Source of the DNA: Schistocerca nitens
Lineage: Eukaryota > Arthropoda > Insecta > Orthoptera > Acrididae
Reading direction: 5' to 3'
DNA: 64,000 nt
Assembly: GCF_023898315.1 (NCBI RefSeq)
Contig: NC_064615.1
Location: 1,188,001,413-1,188,065,412 of the forward strand
In this document: positions 34,779 through 43,964 of the stretch, in pieces
Position numbering within the stretch: position 1 is the stretch's first letter
Layout of the letters: every line of letters starts with the position of its first letter
Program-made: the position numbers and the translations under genes
Notes under the pieces: model-generated
What the model was told of the DNA's origin: nothing
The model's database searches: none
What the model saw: only the letters and a program-made list of their open reading frames with translations

Positions 34779-35456
34779 ATTAACAAGCCTTTTCCTTTTT
34801 GTAGATTGTTTGTGAAAGCCTGCGACTGTATAGTAAATAGTTTTCTTTATAAATAAATTACTGCTACCACTCACGTTTTTAATCGTTTTGTTTATATTTT
34901 GTACGACGCGTTTCGGGAAATAATTCCGATCTTCAAGTGCGTTTTTTTCTCTAAGTTTTCATTATGTGTAGTGTTTTTTTATTTGTGAGGTCTTGTGCGT
35001 GTTTCTCTTATAAATTACAGTAAAGAAAACAGAATGCAAGACCTGACACATAAAAAGACACCACACATGATGAAAACTTAGAGAAAAACGCACTTAAGGA
35101 TGGGAATTATTTCCCGAAACGCGTCGTGCAAAATATAAACAAAACAAAAAAAACGTGACTGGTAGCAGTAATTTACTTATAAACAAACGATTTACTTTTA
35201 GAATAAAATTTATAACGTTAAATAAAAACTGTTTAAAACGTATTAAATGTAATATTAATATATTAAATAAATACTTACCAAACGCATTTTTATCTTTGTC
35301 TTCCATCTCATCAAAATCTTGCTTCAGTGCTACGCAAACTTCCCGCCAAGCATTCTTTGTAGCAATACGATCTCTATACGCATCTAGAGTTTTGTCCCAC
35401 AGAACAGGTCTTACTTCCACCAAGGTTATCAAAAGTTCAGTATCAATTTCATCCAT
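32869..35456 (-). CDS. Harbinger-encoded MADF-BESS DNA-binding protein, two exons
   Basis: Minus strand, predicted as 35456-35279 joined to 33770-32869 (359 residues). The donor gtttg|gtaagt and acceptor ttgatgtag|gtatag rejoin a MADF domain: IDTELLITLVEVRPVLWDKT, then NAWREVC and DKNAF-G from exon 1, followed by IEVIRRWTNLRDSFVKS and YVYSDQLQFL from exon 2. Near residues 175-210, SFLLSLKPHLEKFDEQDY fits a BESS motif. The C-terminal third is Pro/Gln/Ser/Tyr-rich and disordered. In Harbinger elements such proteins bind the terminal repeats and carry the transposase to DNA and the nucleus. Its promoter would lie in the right inverted repeat, and an aataaa on the minus strand is at about 32854-32859. 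The intron (33771-35278) contains all of transposase exon 2. Confidence 0.88.
34830..35199. repeat. Foldback: about 165-bp inverted arms with a 40-bp spacer
   Basis: Left arm about 34830-34995, right arm about 35034-35199, highly similar in opposite orientation (shared tttgtttatattttg, acgacgcgtttcgggaaata, aagtgcgttttt, ctctaagttttcat, aggtcttg). It lies just after the transposase stop and inside the MADF intron. Each arm, read inward to outward, contains tgaaga-like or taagga-like, gggaattatttccc, gaaacgcgtc. This pattern resembles the hammerhead-bearing terminal repeats of Penelope elements, so this may be a short inverted-repeat remnant of another Penelope family. Confidence 0.85.
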
Positions 35457-38400
35457 TCTTCTACACTTTTCAGTAAACAAGAATAAACACAAATGAATAA
35501 AACGACACTACAACGAACTAGTCGACGCCGTACGGCTCAAAACCGTCCAGTGTGAAAGCATGCACTTAGTCACGTAGGCCACTGTTGTCGAACTTGCCGT
35601 ACGGCGACCGTCTGTTGTAGTGGCAAGACACGGCTGCAGCACGGCACGGCAGCGGCATTTTGCCGTCGCCGTATAATGTGAAAGGCGCCATACATTTCTT
35701 CACACCTACAGCCGTACGGCTTTTTGCCGTACGGTCAAAACCGTATAGTGTGAAAGCGGCGTAAAGGGAGTAGTATTTCCTATCATAAGTTTCCGAAAGA
35801 TCCTGAAACCTGTGCTCGGTGGGTTCAGCTCTGTAGAAGAAGTGATAGTATAAACATTAAAAATGCTACTATCTGTAGCGTACATTTTAAAGAAGACGAT
35901 TATTTACGGGATATCCAAGCTGAATTAATGAAACTTCCGCCAAAGAAGATCTTAAAGCCGACTGCAGTTCCTTCTTTGCACCTCATTAAAGCCACATCTG
36001 CAGCTGCTGCTGCTGCTTCGTCTTCTGTCCAAGAAAGAAATGACAGAAGGAAAGATCGTGAAACACGTAAACGTGCACTTAACAGACTAGCTTCACTGTC
36101 ACCGAAGAAAAAAAAAGTGGATCAAAGCACAGAAACTGAAAAAGGCCGCATCGAGGATGAAATGAAGAGGCTTCATAAGGAATTATCGCTACAGACAGAA
36201 GAAAATAAGCGTTTGATAGCTGAAAACAACACGCTGAGAACGAGAAACAAATTACTAGCTCATGCATTAAGCAGACAGAGAAAGCTATGCCAAAGCCTTC
36301 AGTATCAACGAAGTACTAAAGTGACAACTAAAGTACACCAAGTTTTAAAAAAAGTGTTTACGAACGCACAAATTGAATGTCTTCTTAAATCAAAGAAGAG
36401 CACCCATTGGACCCAGGAAGATATAAGCAAAGCCTTGCTTCTGCGCTCTCTGTCCAGAACAACTTATATTTATTTAAGAAGTATAATGGGAATACCATTA
36501 CCTGGACTTTCTACGTTAAAACGATGGATATCCAATTCTTTTCGTTGTGTTCCCGGAATTTTGACTGATGTATTGTACTTAATGAATAAGCAAGCAACAA
36601 ACTTAAGTCAAGCAGAGAAGCTGTGTGTGTTAAGCTTTGACGAAATGAATGTGGACAGTCGCATATGCTACGATCAAGAAACTGACACCATATACGGACC
36701 ACATAGCCAGGTACAGGTTGTTATGGCACGTGGTTTGTGTGGAACCTGGAAGCAGCCCGTATATTATAACTTTGACACTACGATGAATCGGGATTTAATG
36801 ATCAGTATCGTCAGAGAGACGCAGAAAGTGGGATTTGTCGTAGTTGGTATAGTGTCTGATTTGGGGGGTAAAAATGGGAAAGTGTGGAAGGAATTCCACA
36901 TCGACTACACAAACACGTGCTTCACCAACCCAGATGATGAAACGAAACGTGTTTGGGTATTTGCTGATGTACCACATATGGTGAAACTTCTCAGAAACCA
37001 CTTTTTAGATGATGGTTTCTCATTAAGTGACGGAAGAACTATAACAAAGGGCGTAATCGAGCAGCTATTGTCGAAAGATAATGGAGAACTGAAACTGTGC
37101 CCTAAGCTTACTGCTCATCATTTGACTGTTTGTGGAAGAGATCGACAGCGCGTTCATCTTGCTTGCCAACTCTTTTCTAACACTGTATCAGAAGCAATTT
37201 CTTTTGTATTGCCTGAAGAAAAAGACACGGCAGAATTCTTCAAATTGGTGAACGACACTTTTGATGTTATGAATTCGAGGGTACCTGTCGGCAAACGACC
37301 AATTTCAAGTGCGTTTGGATTGTGTAAGGAGACGCAGGAGGAAGTTCTTCGCAGATTCTACTCCGTCTGTGAAAAAATGAGAGTGGGAAATCGTAAAACT
37401 TTACTTCCTTTCCAAAAGGGATTACTCACCTCGATTCGGTCACTGCTGGGTTGTTTTTCGGATTTAAAACATGGCTACGGTTTGAAGTATGTATTGACCT
37501 CAAGGTTCAACCAAGACTGCCTTGAAAACTTATTTTCCCAGATTAGAGCAATTGGCAGAGCCTATGATCATCCCTTACCAGTGGAATTTAAAAGCCGTTT
37601 GCGTATTTTAGTTATGAACAAAAGTATCGCTGACATTCAGTTACGCAGTTCTTGTCCAGTCTCAGTGGAAACTGATACAAATTATTTGACTTCCAACCTG
37701 TTTGCAGGACTTGTGCCGGGCATTGACGAAGCGTTGTCAATGGTAGAAGGTGACCAACAAATGAGGGACATTACACTACATGACTTAATTGTTCCACCTT
37801 TGATAGAAGATTCAGAGTGTTCTCTAGAAGGTCTCCGCTACATCGCTGGATATATTGCCTGCAGGTGTGTCTCCATTGACAAATCACTTGGTCATCCTAG
37901 TGGTAAGACACTCGAAGTGTCGAAAGACCGTGCAAGTTCTGGATGGATTGAGAAACTGTCTCGTGGTGGCTTAATCATCCCTTCAGATGAGTGGTTTGAT
38001 GTTGTTAAGCAGTTAGAGGTGCTTTTTTTAAATTTTCATGGCAGCAGTCTGTGTAAAGACGGCAATGTGATCAGAAACCTGACGAGACTTTTAATTGGGA
38101 AGTTTCCAACTATTCCTCAAGAGGTCATCACAATGTACGCTAAAACCAGAACCTTCATCCGGTTAAGGCACTTCAACACATCGGCAAAGGCACAGAGGGC
38201 CAAACAGCAGCAGCAGAAAGCAGCACACAGGTGGAGAGCTTCTGCAGTCCCCTCCAGATCTGATTAAGGTATTTAAATTCTTCTTAAAAATTTTGAATGT
38301 GAGTTCATTAAACCAGGCTTCTGTATCATTATGTGCAGTAATGTCTCATCTAACTAGACGTACGGTTGCTGCTTAATACCTGCATGAAAAAGATGGTACA

Positions 38401-38855
38401 AACTATTGCCGACTGTGATGCACAAAATGTGTTTAGTAAACTGAAAGCTCTTGTTGTAATTGTTGCGTTTACAGTACTATTAAAAATTGTAAAATATATA
38501 AAAAGGGACTGAAGCATACCAGATCGTTGTTATCTAACAAAAAATATTGAGTAATAGAATATAAATTGAGGGGGAGCCACAAATCTGTAGTTTTACTTTT
38601 GTCATTACCAGAGAGACAATATAAGAGTTTCACAGTCGTAGCAGGTATTAACATTCAGTCCCTGTATTGATAAGCTTCGATCGAATCCATAATTCATTAT
38701 ATTGCCCTTCACTTTTCGTAAATTAATGTTAGTTTAAGCGCAATAGTGCCGTATGCGAACGTCTCGCGCTGCTGACGCTTCTCGACAGTGACGTCACACG
38801 GAAGCGCCCGATCGCTGCCGAACACATTGGCCCAACCTTCTATATAGCAACCTTG

Positions 38856-39875
38856 GACTATATCTACCTGGCGCGCCAACGACCGAGGGCTTCTCCGCGG
38901 TCATTTCCGGTGCGGTTCTCCTCTTGCTACCTGCGACGGTCGTTCGCTGCAGTACGGGAAGCCAGGATCCGTTTACCTTAAGACTTTCCTCTTTCTTGTT
39001 GAAGCTGTTCGCGTGTTTTTGAATTTCTACAGCTTCTCTGAACAAGCGGGTGTGATAGTGCTTCTCTACAGCCAGAACTTTCGTGTGGGCGAATTTTATT
39101 ACGTGGTCGGTCTCACTCAGTGCGTGCTCTGCCACGGCCGATTTCTCCACCTGCCCCAACCTGCAATGTCGATTATGTTCTTTGATCCTGGTGTTGATCG
39201 ATCGTCCAGTCATTCCGACATAAACTTTACCGTACGTGCATGGTATATGGTATATTCCCGACATTGGAAGTGGGTCCCTTTTCTCCATTACCGATCTCAG
39301 ACACTCTTTGATCTTCCTTGTCGGTTGGAAAATCTTCGTTACGCCGTGTTTGCGCAATATACGGCCGATTCTGTCCGTCACTCTGGGAATGTATGGCAGA
39401 AAGGCCGTATCCGACATTTCTTATTCTGATTCCTTACTTCGCCGAGTGTTTGGCTCTGTTACACATCTAATATAATTTGTGGAGAACCTATTGCTCCTCA
39501 GAACCCTTTCCAGGTGTTGCATTTCTCGTCTGAGGTGCTGAGGCTCACATATTCGTCCTGCTCGCGTTACGAGCGTATTAATCGTGCCTCTTTTCTGGCT
39601 CGGGTGCTGGTTTGATATTTTGTGCAGGTATCGGTCCGTGTGTTTGGATACACGCAGTGTCCCAGGTTTTCGCCATCTCTTGTGACCAGCACATCTACAA
39701 ATGTGATTTTTTTGTCCTTTTCTACTTCCGTGGTTAATTTTATGTTGGCGTCGAGGCTGTTCAAGTGTGTTAGGAAGTGACCGAGCTGTTCTTCACCAGG
39801 GCTCGCATGTCGGCGCGCCAGGTACATACTGTACAGTCTGCGGCCGCGAGCTCGGCTCCAGTTAACCACCGGCAA
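38856..39875 (-). pseudogene. Penelope RT remnant and GIY-YIG endonuclease
   Basis: Minus strand. The frame at 39875-39567 holds the end of the RT and thumb region (FLTHLNSLDANIKLTTE, KKITFVDVLV). A frameshift and a TAA (near 39420) separate it from the frame that starts at 39417. That frame reads DRIGRILRKHGVTKIFQP and then a GIY-YIG nuclease: GIYHIPCTYGKVYVGMTGRS, followed by IKEHNRHCRLGQVEKSAVAEH and FREAVEIQKHANSFN. These enzymes nick DNA for Penelope retroposition. The true C-terminus was cut by the P-element insertion at 38856; the open frame runs on by chance into P-element sequence to 38794. Most of the RT is absent. Confidence 0.88.
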
Positions 39876-40021
39876 TGGAGGGGGAAGCTCCGGGAATGCC
39901 AGCCACTCGTGCTGGCGAAGCGTCAGTAAACATCATCAGGTGAACGTCGGCCGAAGAACCCGAGACACAAGCCAATAGGCAGTTAGTCAACAAGTGGCCA
40001 CGCAAACCTTAACAATTTTGT
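39840..40021 (+). repeat. Penelope terminal repeat, inverted orientation
   Basis: Same family as 31975-32131 and 41264-41531 but reading on the plus strand: gcggccgcgagctcggctcc, ggcaatggaggggg, atgccagccactcgtgctgg, cgaagcgtcag, ggccgaagaacccgagacac, ccaataggcag, and it ends caagtggccacg, aacaattttgt. It abuts the truncated RT frame of the minus-strand element and borders the target duplication at 40022. Confidence 0.85.
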
Positions 40022-40159
40022 ATAGTAAAGGACAATTGTTGTCCAAGGAGCGGGTACTAAACATAATTACGTACACGGAAGATCTTGTGCAGCATAGTAA
40101 AAAGACAATTGTGAACGGATTGCGAATAATCCCGCAGCAACGTGACGGAATGGTGCATA

Positions 40160-41135
40160 TGAAAAACTAAGGATGTTCAAAGGAGGAGAAGGCACTTTTT
40201 TTTTAGAAAAACTGGCGTTTGCGTTCAAATGGCTCTGAGCACTATGGGACTTAACATCTGAGGTCATAAGTCCCCTATAACTTAGAACTACTTAAACCTA
40301 ACTAACCTAAGGACATCACACACATCCATGCCCGAGGCAGGATTCGAACCTGCGACCGTAGGGGTCGCGCGGTTCCAGACTGTAGCGCCTAGAACCGCAG
40401 GCTACTCCGGCCGGCCGGCGTTTGCGTGTTTCAAGGACTTCGATTACAGTGATTTTTTCAGGGGAAGCAGCGGATGGCTGCACAACTTCAAACAGTGCTA
40501 CAGAATTGGAAGACGTAAGATAACTAAATTTGAAACAAAGCGTCAACTTGACGATGCAAACTGCGGAATCGGCCCGTAAATTAGTGTATGAGATAAACAA
40601 ACTTATCCCACCGTTCAGTAAGCAATTTATTTTCAGCTCCGACCAATCGGGACTTGAAGCGTAATTTCATATGAAAGAAACTCTGGAAAGGTAGCAAGAG
40701 AGCTGTATCGAAATCAGCTAAAATCAGTGCCTCAATGCATTCATATACAATTATGCTGACAGTTAATTGGGATGGTAAACTGACTGGTAAGTTATTTATT
40801 GTCTTCCGAGAAGCTAAAGGTGCTCTGACTCCTACACTTCTTTCTCTTGTGCATAATAATGCAACTACAGTAGAGACTATTTACGTCACAGTAAGCAAGA
40901 ATGGGAAAATGGGCGTAACAGAACTATAACTACGGTATGAGCAATGCTTTTGGCCAATAGCATTTTCTTGATTCCTGTTCTGGGTATAAGTATGATACTC
41001 CTTTAGAGCAAACTATTCCTGCTGAGAAATGAGTCTCATTGCAGTTCATACCACCTACAACCACTGGACAAATTCAACCTCTGGATGTTTGTTTTTTCCG
41101 TGTCTATAACACACATTAGCGCACTAACTGCAGCT
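40160..41135 (+). pseudogene. Pogo/Tigger-like transposase remnant, with a SINE inserted
   Basis: After the SINE at 40225-40417, frames give CFKDFDYSDFFRGSSGWLHN with FKQCYRIGRRKITKF (the CENP-B-type second HTH, FKCSNGWL-RFKKRH in relatives). Next come broken matches to F-TDQSG and, at 40735-40929, HSYTIMLTVNWDGKLTGKLF and NIYVTVSKNGKMG-like sequence. Near 41080-41110 STSGCLFF corresponds to IQPLDV-FF. This order is that of DDE_1 pogo-like transposases. Multiple stops show it is dead. The 40-bp lead-in upstream of the SINE is weakly supported. Confidence 0.65.
40225..40417 (-). mobile_element. tRNA-derived SINE with 11-bp target duplication
   Basis: Minus-strand copy: head gccggccggagtagcctgcg at the right, B box ggttcgaatcctgcc, tail gctcagagccatttga at the left. 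Duplication ggcgtttgcgt at 40214-40224 and 40418-40427 (one base overlaps the edge). It disrupts the pogo-like transposase remnant. Confidence 0.93.
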
Positions 41136-41263
41136 ACGCCTTAACGGATTGTAAGTTTCACTACAGATAAGCTCCACGACAGACTATTTCGCATTCGGTT
41201 GCAAGCCGTCACATTCCATCAGTTCTCGTCACCCCGTTAGAACAGTACGATTTTGTATGCATC

Positions 41264-41531
41264 GACAAACTGCCTATTGGCTTCTGTCTCGGGTTCTTCG
41301 GCCGACGTTCATCTAATGATTTTTCTGACGTTTCGTCAGCACGAGTGGCTGGCATTGTCAAAGCTTCACCCTCCATTGCCGGCAATGGAGGGTGAAGCTT
41401 TGACAATGCCAGCCACTCGTGCTGGCGAAACGTCAGAAAAATCATTAGATGAACGTCGGCCGAAGAACCCGAGACAGAAGCCAATAGGCAGTTTGTCAAC
41501 AAGTGGCCACGAAAGCCTCAACAATTTTGTA
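41264..41531. repeat. Palindromic pair of Penelope terminal repeats with 12-bp target duplication
   Basis: Positions 41264-41497 form an inverted repeat with 117-bp arms and no spacer, matching at all but one base (a C/T difference near 41335). The arms meet at attgcc|ggcaat (41380/41381). The right arm continues alone to 41531 (caagtggccacg ... aacaattttgta). The whole is flanked by tttgtatgcatc at 41252-41263 and 41532-41543. The arm sequence is the terminal repeat of the Penelope element at 31975-40021. So it is a stand-alone insertion consisting only of two head-to-head terminal repeats. Confidence 0.93.
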
Positions 41532-41543
41532 TTTGTATGCATC

Positions 41544-42240
41544 CTTTAAGAGTGGACACCTAGCTATAACTCCCGAGGAGTTCGCCTTCGATTTGGATGG
41601 TGCGAACCATTGAGGTCACAGTGGCGCGCCTTCATACGGTGTTCGCGGTGCAAGTTGATGGTTTGTTCTTAACATTTCTCGAATGTCGACGGTGCCCATT
41701 TAGTGAAGAGTAATACAGGGATCGCATAGGAGGTTGATCTCTGCACCACGCGGACGCTCATTTTCTGCCGTCCTCACAATGCACATGGTGAATCATTAGC
41801 AAGCATTATTTTTCCTGTCTAATTGTTAAGAGCTTCAAATGAACCTTACTAAAGATTGACCTCGCGACGTCGCACTCGACGGGTTCCTCGTCAGTATACT
41901 GCTAAATATATGAACGACACGTGGAACTCCAAATGTCCGCCACTAATGTTCTGATCGCATAGTCGTTGTTTCTTTTTGTTGTGGCTATTATGCTACCTTT
42001 GCTCGTTTCTACACAAAGCTACTCTTCAGTACAACGAGTGTAAATTTCGTGCAAGTCTTTCTGCAATTCCTTACGACTGGCCAATTACTACATTTCCCTG
42101 CAGCGAACGGCACCGTCTGCTAAAGTGATGTAGTAACAGAGGTCATTTTACGTTTCCTTACGGCACATCCAAGTTAGGCGTTTTTCGAACGTTCGCAGCA
42201 CAGTACTCTACAATCTCGACGCTTATCTTAGTGAAGAATT
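41544..42240. other. No gene recognised
   Basis: No coding or repeat signature was identified. Confidence 0.35.
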
Positions 42241-43600
42241 GTTTGCATACCTGTGGAGACACTGCGTGCGGCCGCGCTCGGCTTCCTGCCAGCCGGCAGA
42301 CGGCCACGCGCCTGCGCAGTCGCCGGGGCTGGGGCCTCGCTAAAGGGATTAATTAACGGCGCCCTCGACCCCGAGGCAGCGGATCCAGCCCCTGCCCGCC
42401 TCTCCACTCATTACCGTCTTTGCTTTCGCTGTGCGCGCCTCATCTTTAATTACGGCGCAGACGAAACACAACAGACCCGCGAGCAGCAAAAAGAGAGAGA
42501 GAGAGAGAGAGAGAGACGCCTGAGCTAGGTGGGCAAAGCGCGGAGCGCTAGCAGGTAAGCACACGGACCATTCCGGTCGCCCCTGGAGCATTGGGCGACT
42601 CCCTTCCTCCCTCTCTGTTCTCGCCGACACAATGACACCGGCCCTCCTCCACGGATGGCCCGCTGTGACAGTCTGGCTCGTTCGTGAGGCCTCCGAAGGT
42701 GTAGGCTCCGGGCGAAAACGAATTTGGAATGCGAACTGTTTACTCGAAAAGCTGGCAAATACAACACACTGTGAGATACGGTTACGGGATGGATCGTAAT
42801 TAAACTCACGAAAATGAGAAGCCCCTCGGTGCACTGGTCGGACTAAGGCGCGCATACTGCAAACAGCAACAGAGTCGCAGTAATGACGACTTAGAAAGGC
42901 CAATAGTAGAGCGGCGTTGTCACCACGTGGTGTGGTAGAGTGTACGGGGAACCGACGATTTAGCTGCTGGCTGGAAAACCGCCAGCTCTCAAAGAAGAAG
43001 ACGACCGAGTCGATCAGGTGGTGGCGCTCCTTTGCTCGAGAGCTCAGCTGCAGGGACAGCCGAATGGCGTCCTCTCCGGGGAGCAGCGGTGTTGCGCAGA
43101 CAACAAATTAATCTTGTAGGGGCGGAAAAATTAAAAATGGGGCGAACGAAACGATGATAGGAGGCAACGTCGGAACGGGGGACACGGCACTGCTGGACAC
43201 TGGCAGCGAAGCGGCGCTCTGCTGCGGCCCTGCGGGAGGCGCTCGGACACAGACAGATGCCGGCTGCCTCAGAAGGCCGCGGGAGAGAGCGGCGGCGGCA
43301 GCGCGCTCGCCGATCGTCTCGCGGCGGCAGGTCGCGTTGCAGGGCGGGGCTGCGGCCGCGTCGGGTTGCGCGTCACGCCGGATTGTTTTGCGCGACCTTG
43401 TCACGCGAAACTGATAGAGCCGGCCGCCACTCTGCACACAGGCAGACACACACCTCTGCACTCGCCAGGGTCGAAAAGGAGGCACTGCTGAAAGCGGAAA
43501 ACCAAAGAGCGAGTCCAGTAAAGGGAGGACCACTGCCGCATTCTCCGATCCAGAGGCAGCAACTCAAACGCTGTGTAAAAGGTGTCGAATAAAGCCACAC
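42241..43600. other. GC-rich region with an (AG)n microsatellite
   Basis: CpG-dense at 42250-42450 and 43190-43400, with (ag)n at 42492-42516. Overlapping frames in several phases have no domain. It could be promoter-like island sequence, but no exon with supportable splice sites was found. Confidence 0.4.
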
Positions 43601-43639
43601 GGTACTACAGCAGCGTCTCCTATTCATCGACATTTACTC

Positions 43640-43850
43640 GTACTTAGGCCAAGCGAGGCATTGTTTCGCATTTACCGGGGCGATATGTGGCTTATGAGCA
43701 CCAAGTTTTCTCACCTTCCGCCTAACTGTGATAGTAATCGGAGTGGCTCCTGACTTAGTTTGGAATTCCTGAGTGATGGTCTGTGAGCCATGCTCACTCC
43801 GAACTATGCGTTTCCTTGAACTTGGCTGTCTATCTGTGTTTGGTTTCCCC
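43640..43850 (-). pseudogene. Tc1-like transposase fragment
   Basis: The minus-strand frame contains NTDRQPSSRKRIVRSE, TITQEFQTKSGATP and TVRRKVRKLG followed by KPHIAPVN. It aligns with TDRDRRQLKRVV, TITQEFQTASD, TVRREVAKLA and KPHITLVN of the element at 8418-9640. It covers only the second HTH region. Confidence 0.75.
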
Positions 43851-43964
43851 CACATTGTTGCGGTTATGCCGTGGTTCTTCCTCCTTCTACGTGTGGCAGC
43901 GGCGATGTGTATCGATATTTGCAACGTGTACCATCTTTGATGTTGTGCATATAGTTTCCGGCTA

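Larger units (their letters stand above)
32364..35761 (+). mobile_element. PIF/Harbinger transposon, apparently intact
   Basis: 3398 bp. Terminal inverted repeats are identical over 48 bases (32365-32412 against 35713-35760; the outermost base differs). They are flanked by TAA at 32361-32363 and 35762-35764, the TWA-type duplication of PIF/Harbinger. Inner copies of the terminal motif recur at 32436-32451 (tttcacattacacggc), 35668-35683 and 35541-35557 in the opposite sense, as expected for subterminal binding sites. It encodes the two proteins usual for the superfamily, a DDE transposase and a Myb/MADF-like DNA-binding protein. Both frames are free of stops. It interrupts the THAP domain of the host P element. 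Confidence 0.95.
32314..38267 (+). pseudogene. THAP9/P-element-type transposase, split by Harbinger
   Basis: The N-terminal 17 codons (from ATG 32314, MPNCAVAMCENYNQ) carry the first Cys pair of a C2CH THAP zinc finger. Coding resumes at 35765 with KFPKD, W and the second metal pair in CSVHFKEDDY, then the AVPS box. The two parts are in phase once the insert and one TAA duplication are discounted, giving about 850 residues with no other stop; THAP9-type proteins are about 900. Later regions are a basic stretch, a Leu-rich coiled coil (about IEDEMKRLHKELSLQTEENK), then the RNase H-like core (LSFDEMNVDSRI, VVGIVSDLGGKNG) and the C-terminal P-transposase region (LENLFSQIRAIG, LRYIAGYIACRC). As it stands the THAP finger is destroyed. 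Translation from an internal Met (35928) could give a protein lacking the finger. Confidence 0.9.
32132..38855 (+). mobile_element. P-element-like transposon with THAP-domain transposase
   Basis: Bounded by the 8-base direct repeat gactatat (32124-32131 and 38856-38863); 8 bp is the P-element duplication length. The ends begin ccagg on the left and caagg on the right (minus strand). A subterminal inverted motif close to tgacgtca followed by gtcgagaa lies about 55-60 bases in from each end (left at 32187, right at 38786-38803 on the minus strand). Without the Harbinger insert the element is about 3.3 kb, a usual P-element size. Both flanks belong to one Penelope terminal-repeat region. Its single gene is interrupted only by Harbinger. 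Confidence 0.85.
31975..40021 (-). mobile_element. Penelope-like retroelement, split by a nested P element
   Basis: Minus-strand Penelope-like element. From right to left it holds an inverted terminal repeat (39840-40021), a 5'-truncated RT remnant, a GIY-YIG endonuclease, and a terminal repeat in direct orientation (38856-38880 continuing at 32131-31975). The last is split by the P-like element at 32132-38855. The 9-base repeat atagtaaag occurs at 31966-31974 and 40022-40030, fitting a target duplication of the whole element. A 5'-truncated body with an inverted terminal repeat at the 5' end is a common Penelope arrangement. After removing the nested insert it is only about 1.3 kb. It is not functional: the RT is truncated, with a frameshift and a stop. 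Confidence 0.85.

Noticed and set aside
38794..38855. C-terminal end of the GIY-YIG protein
   Set aside because: This part of the open frame lies beyond the 8-bp duplication in P-element sequence, so it is chance read-through.
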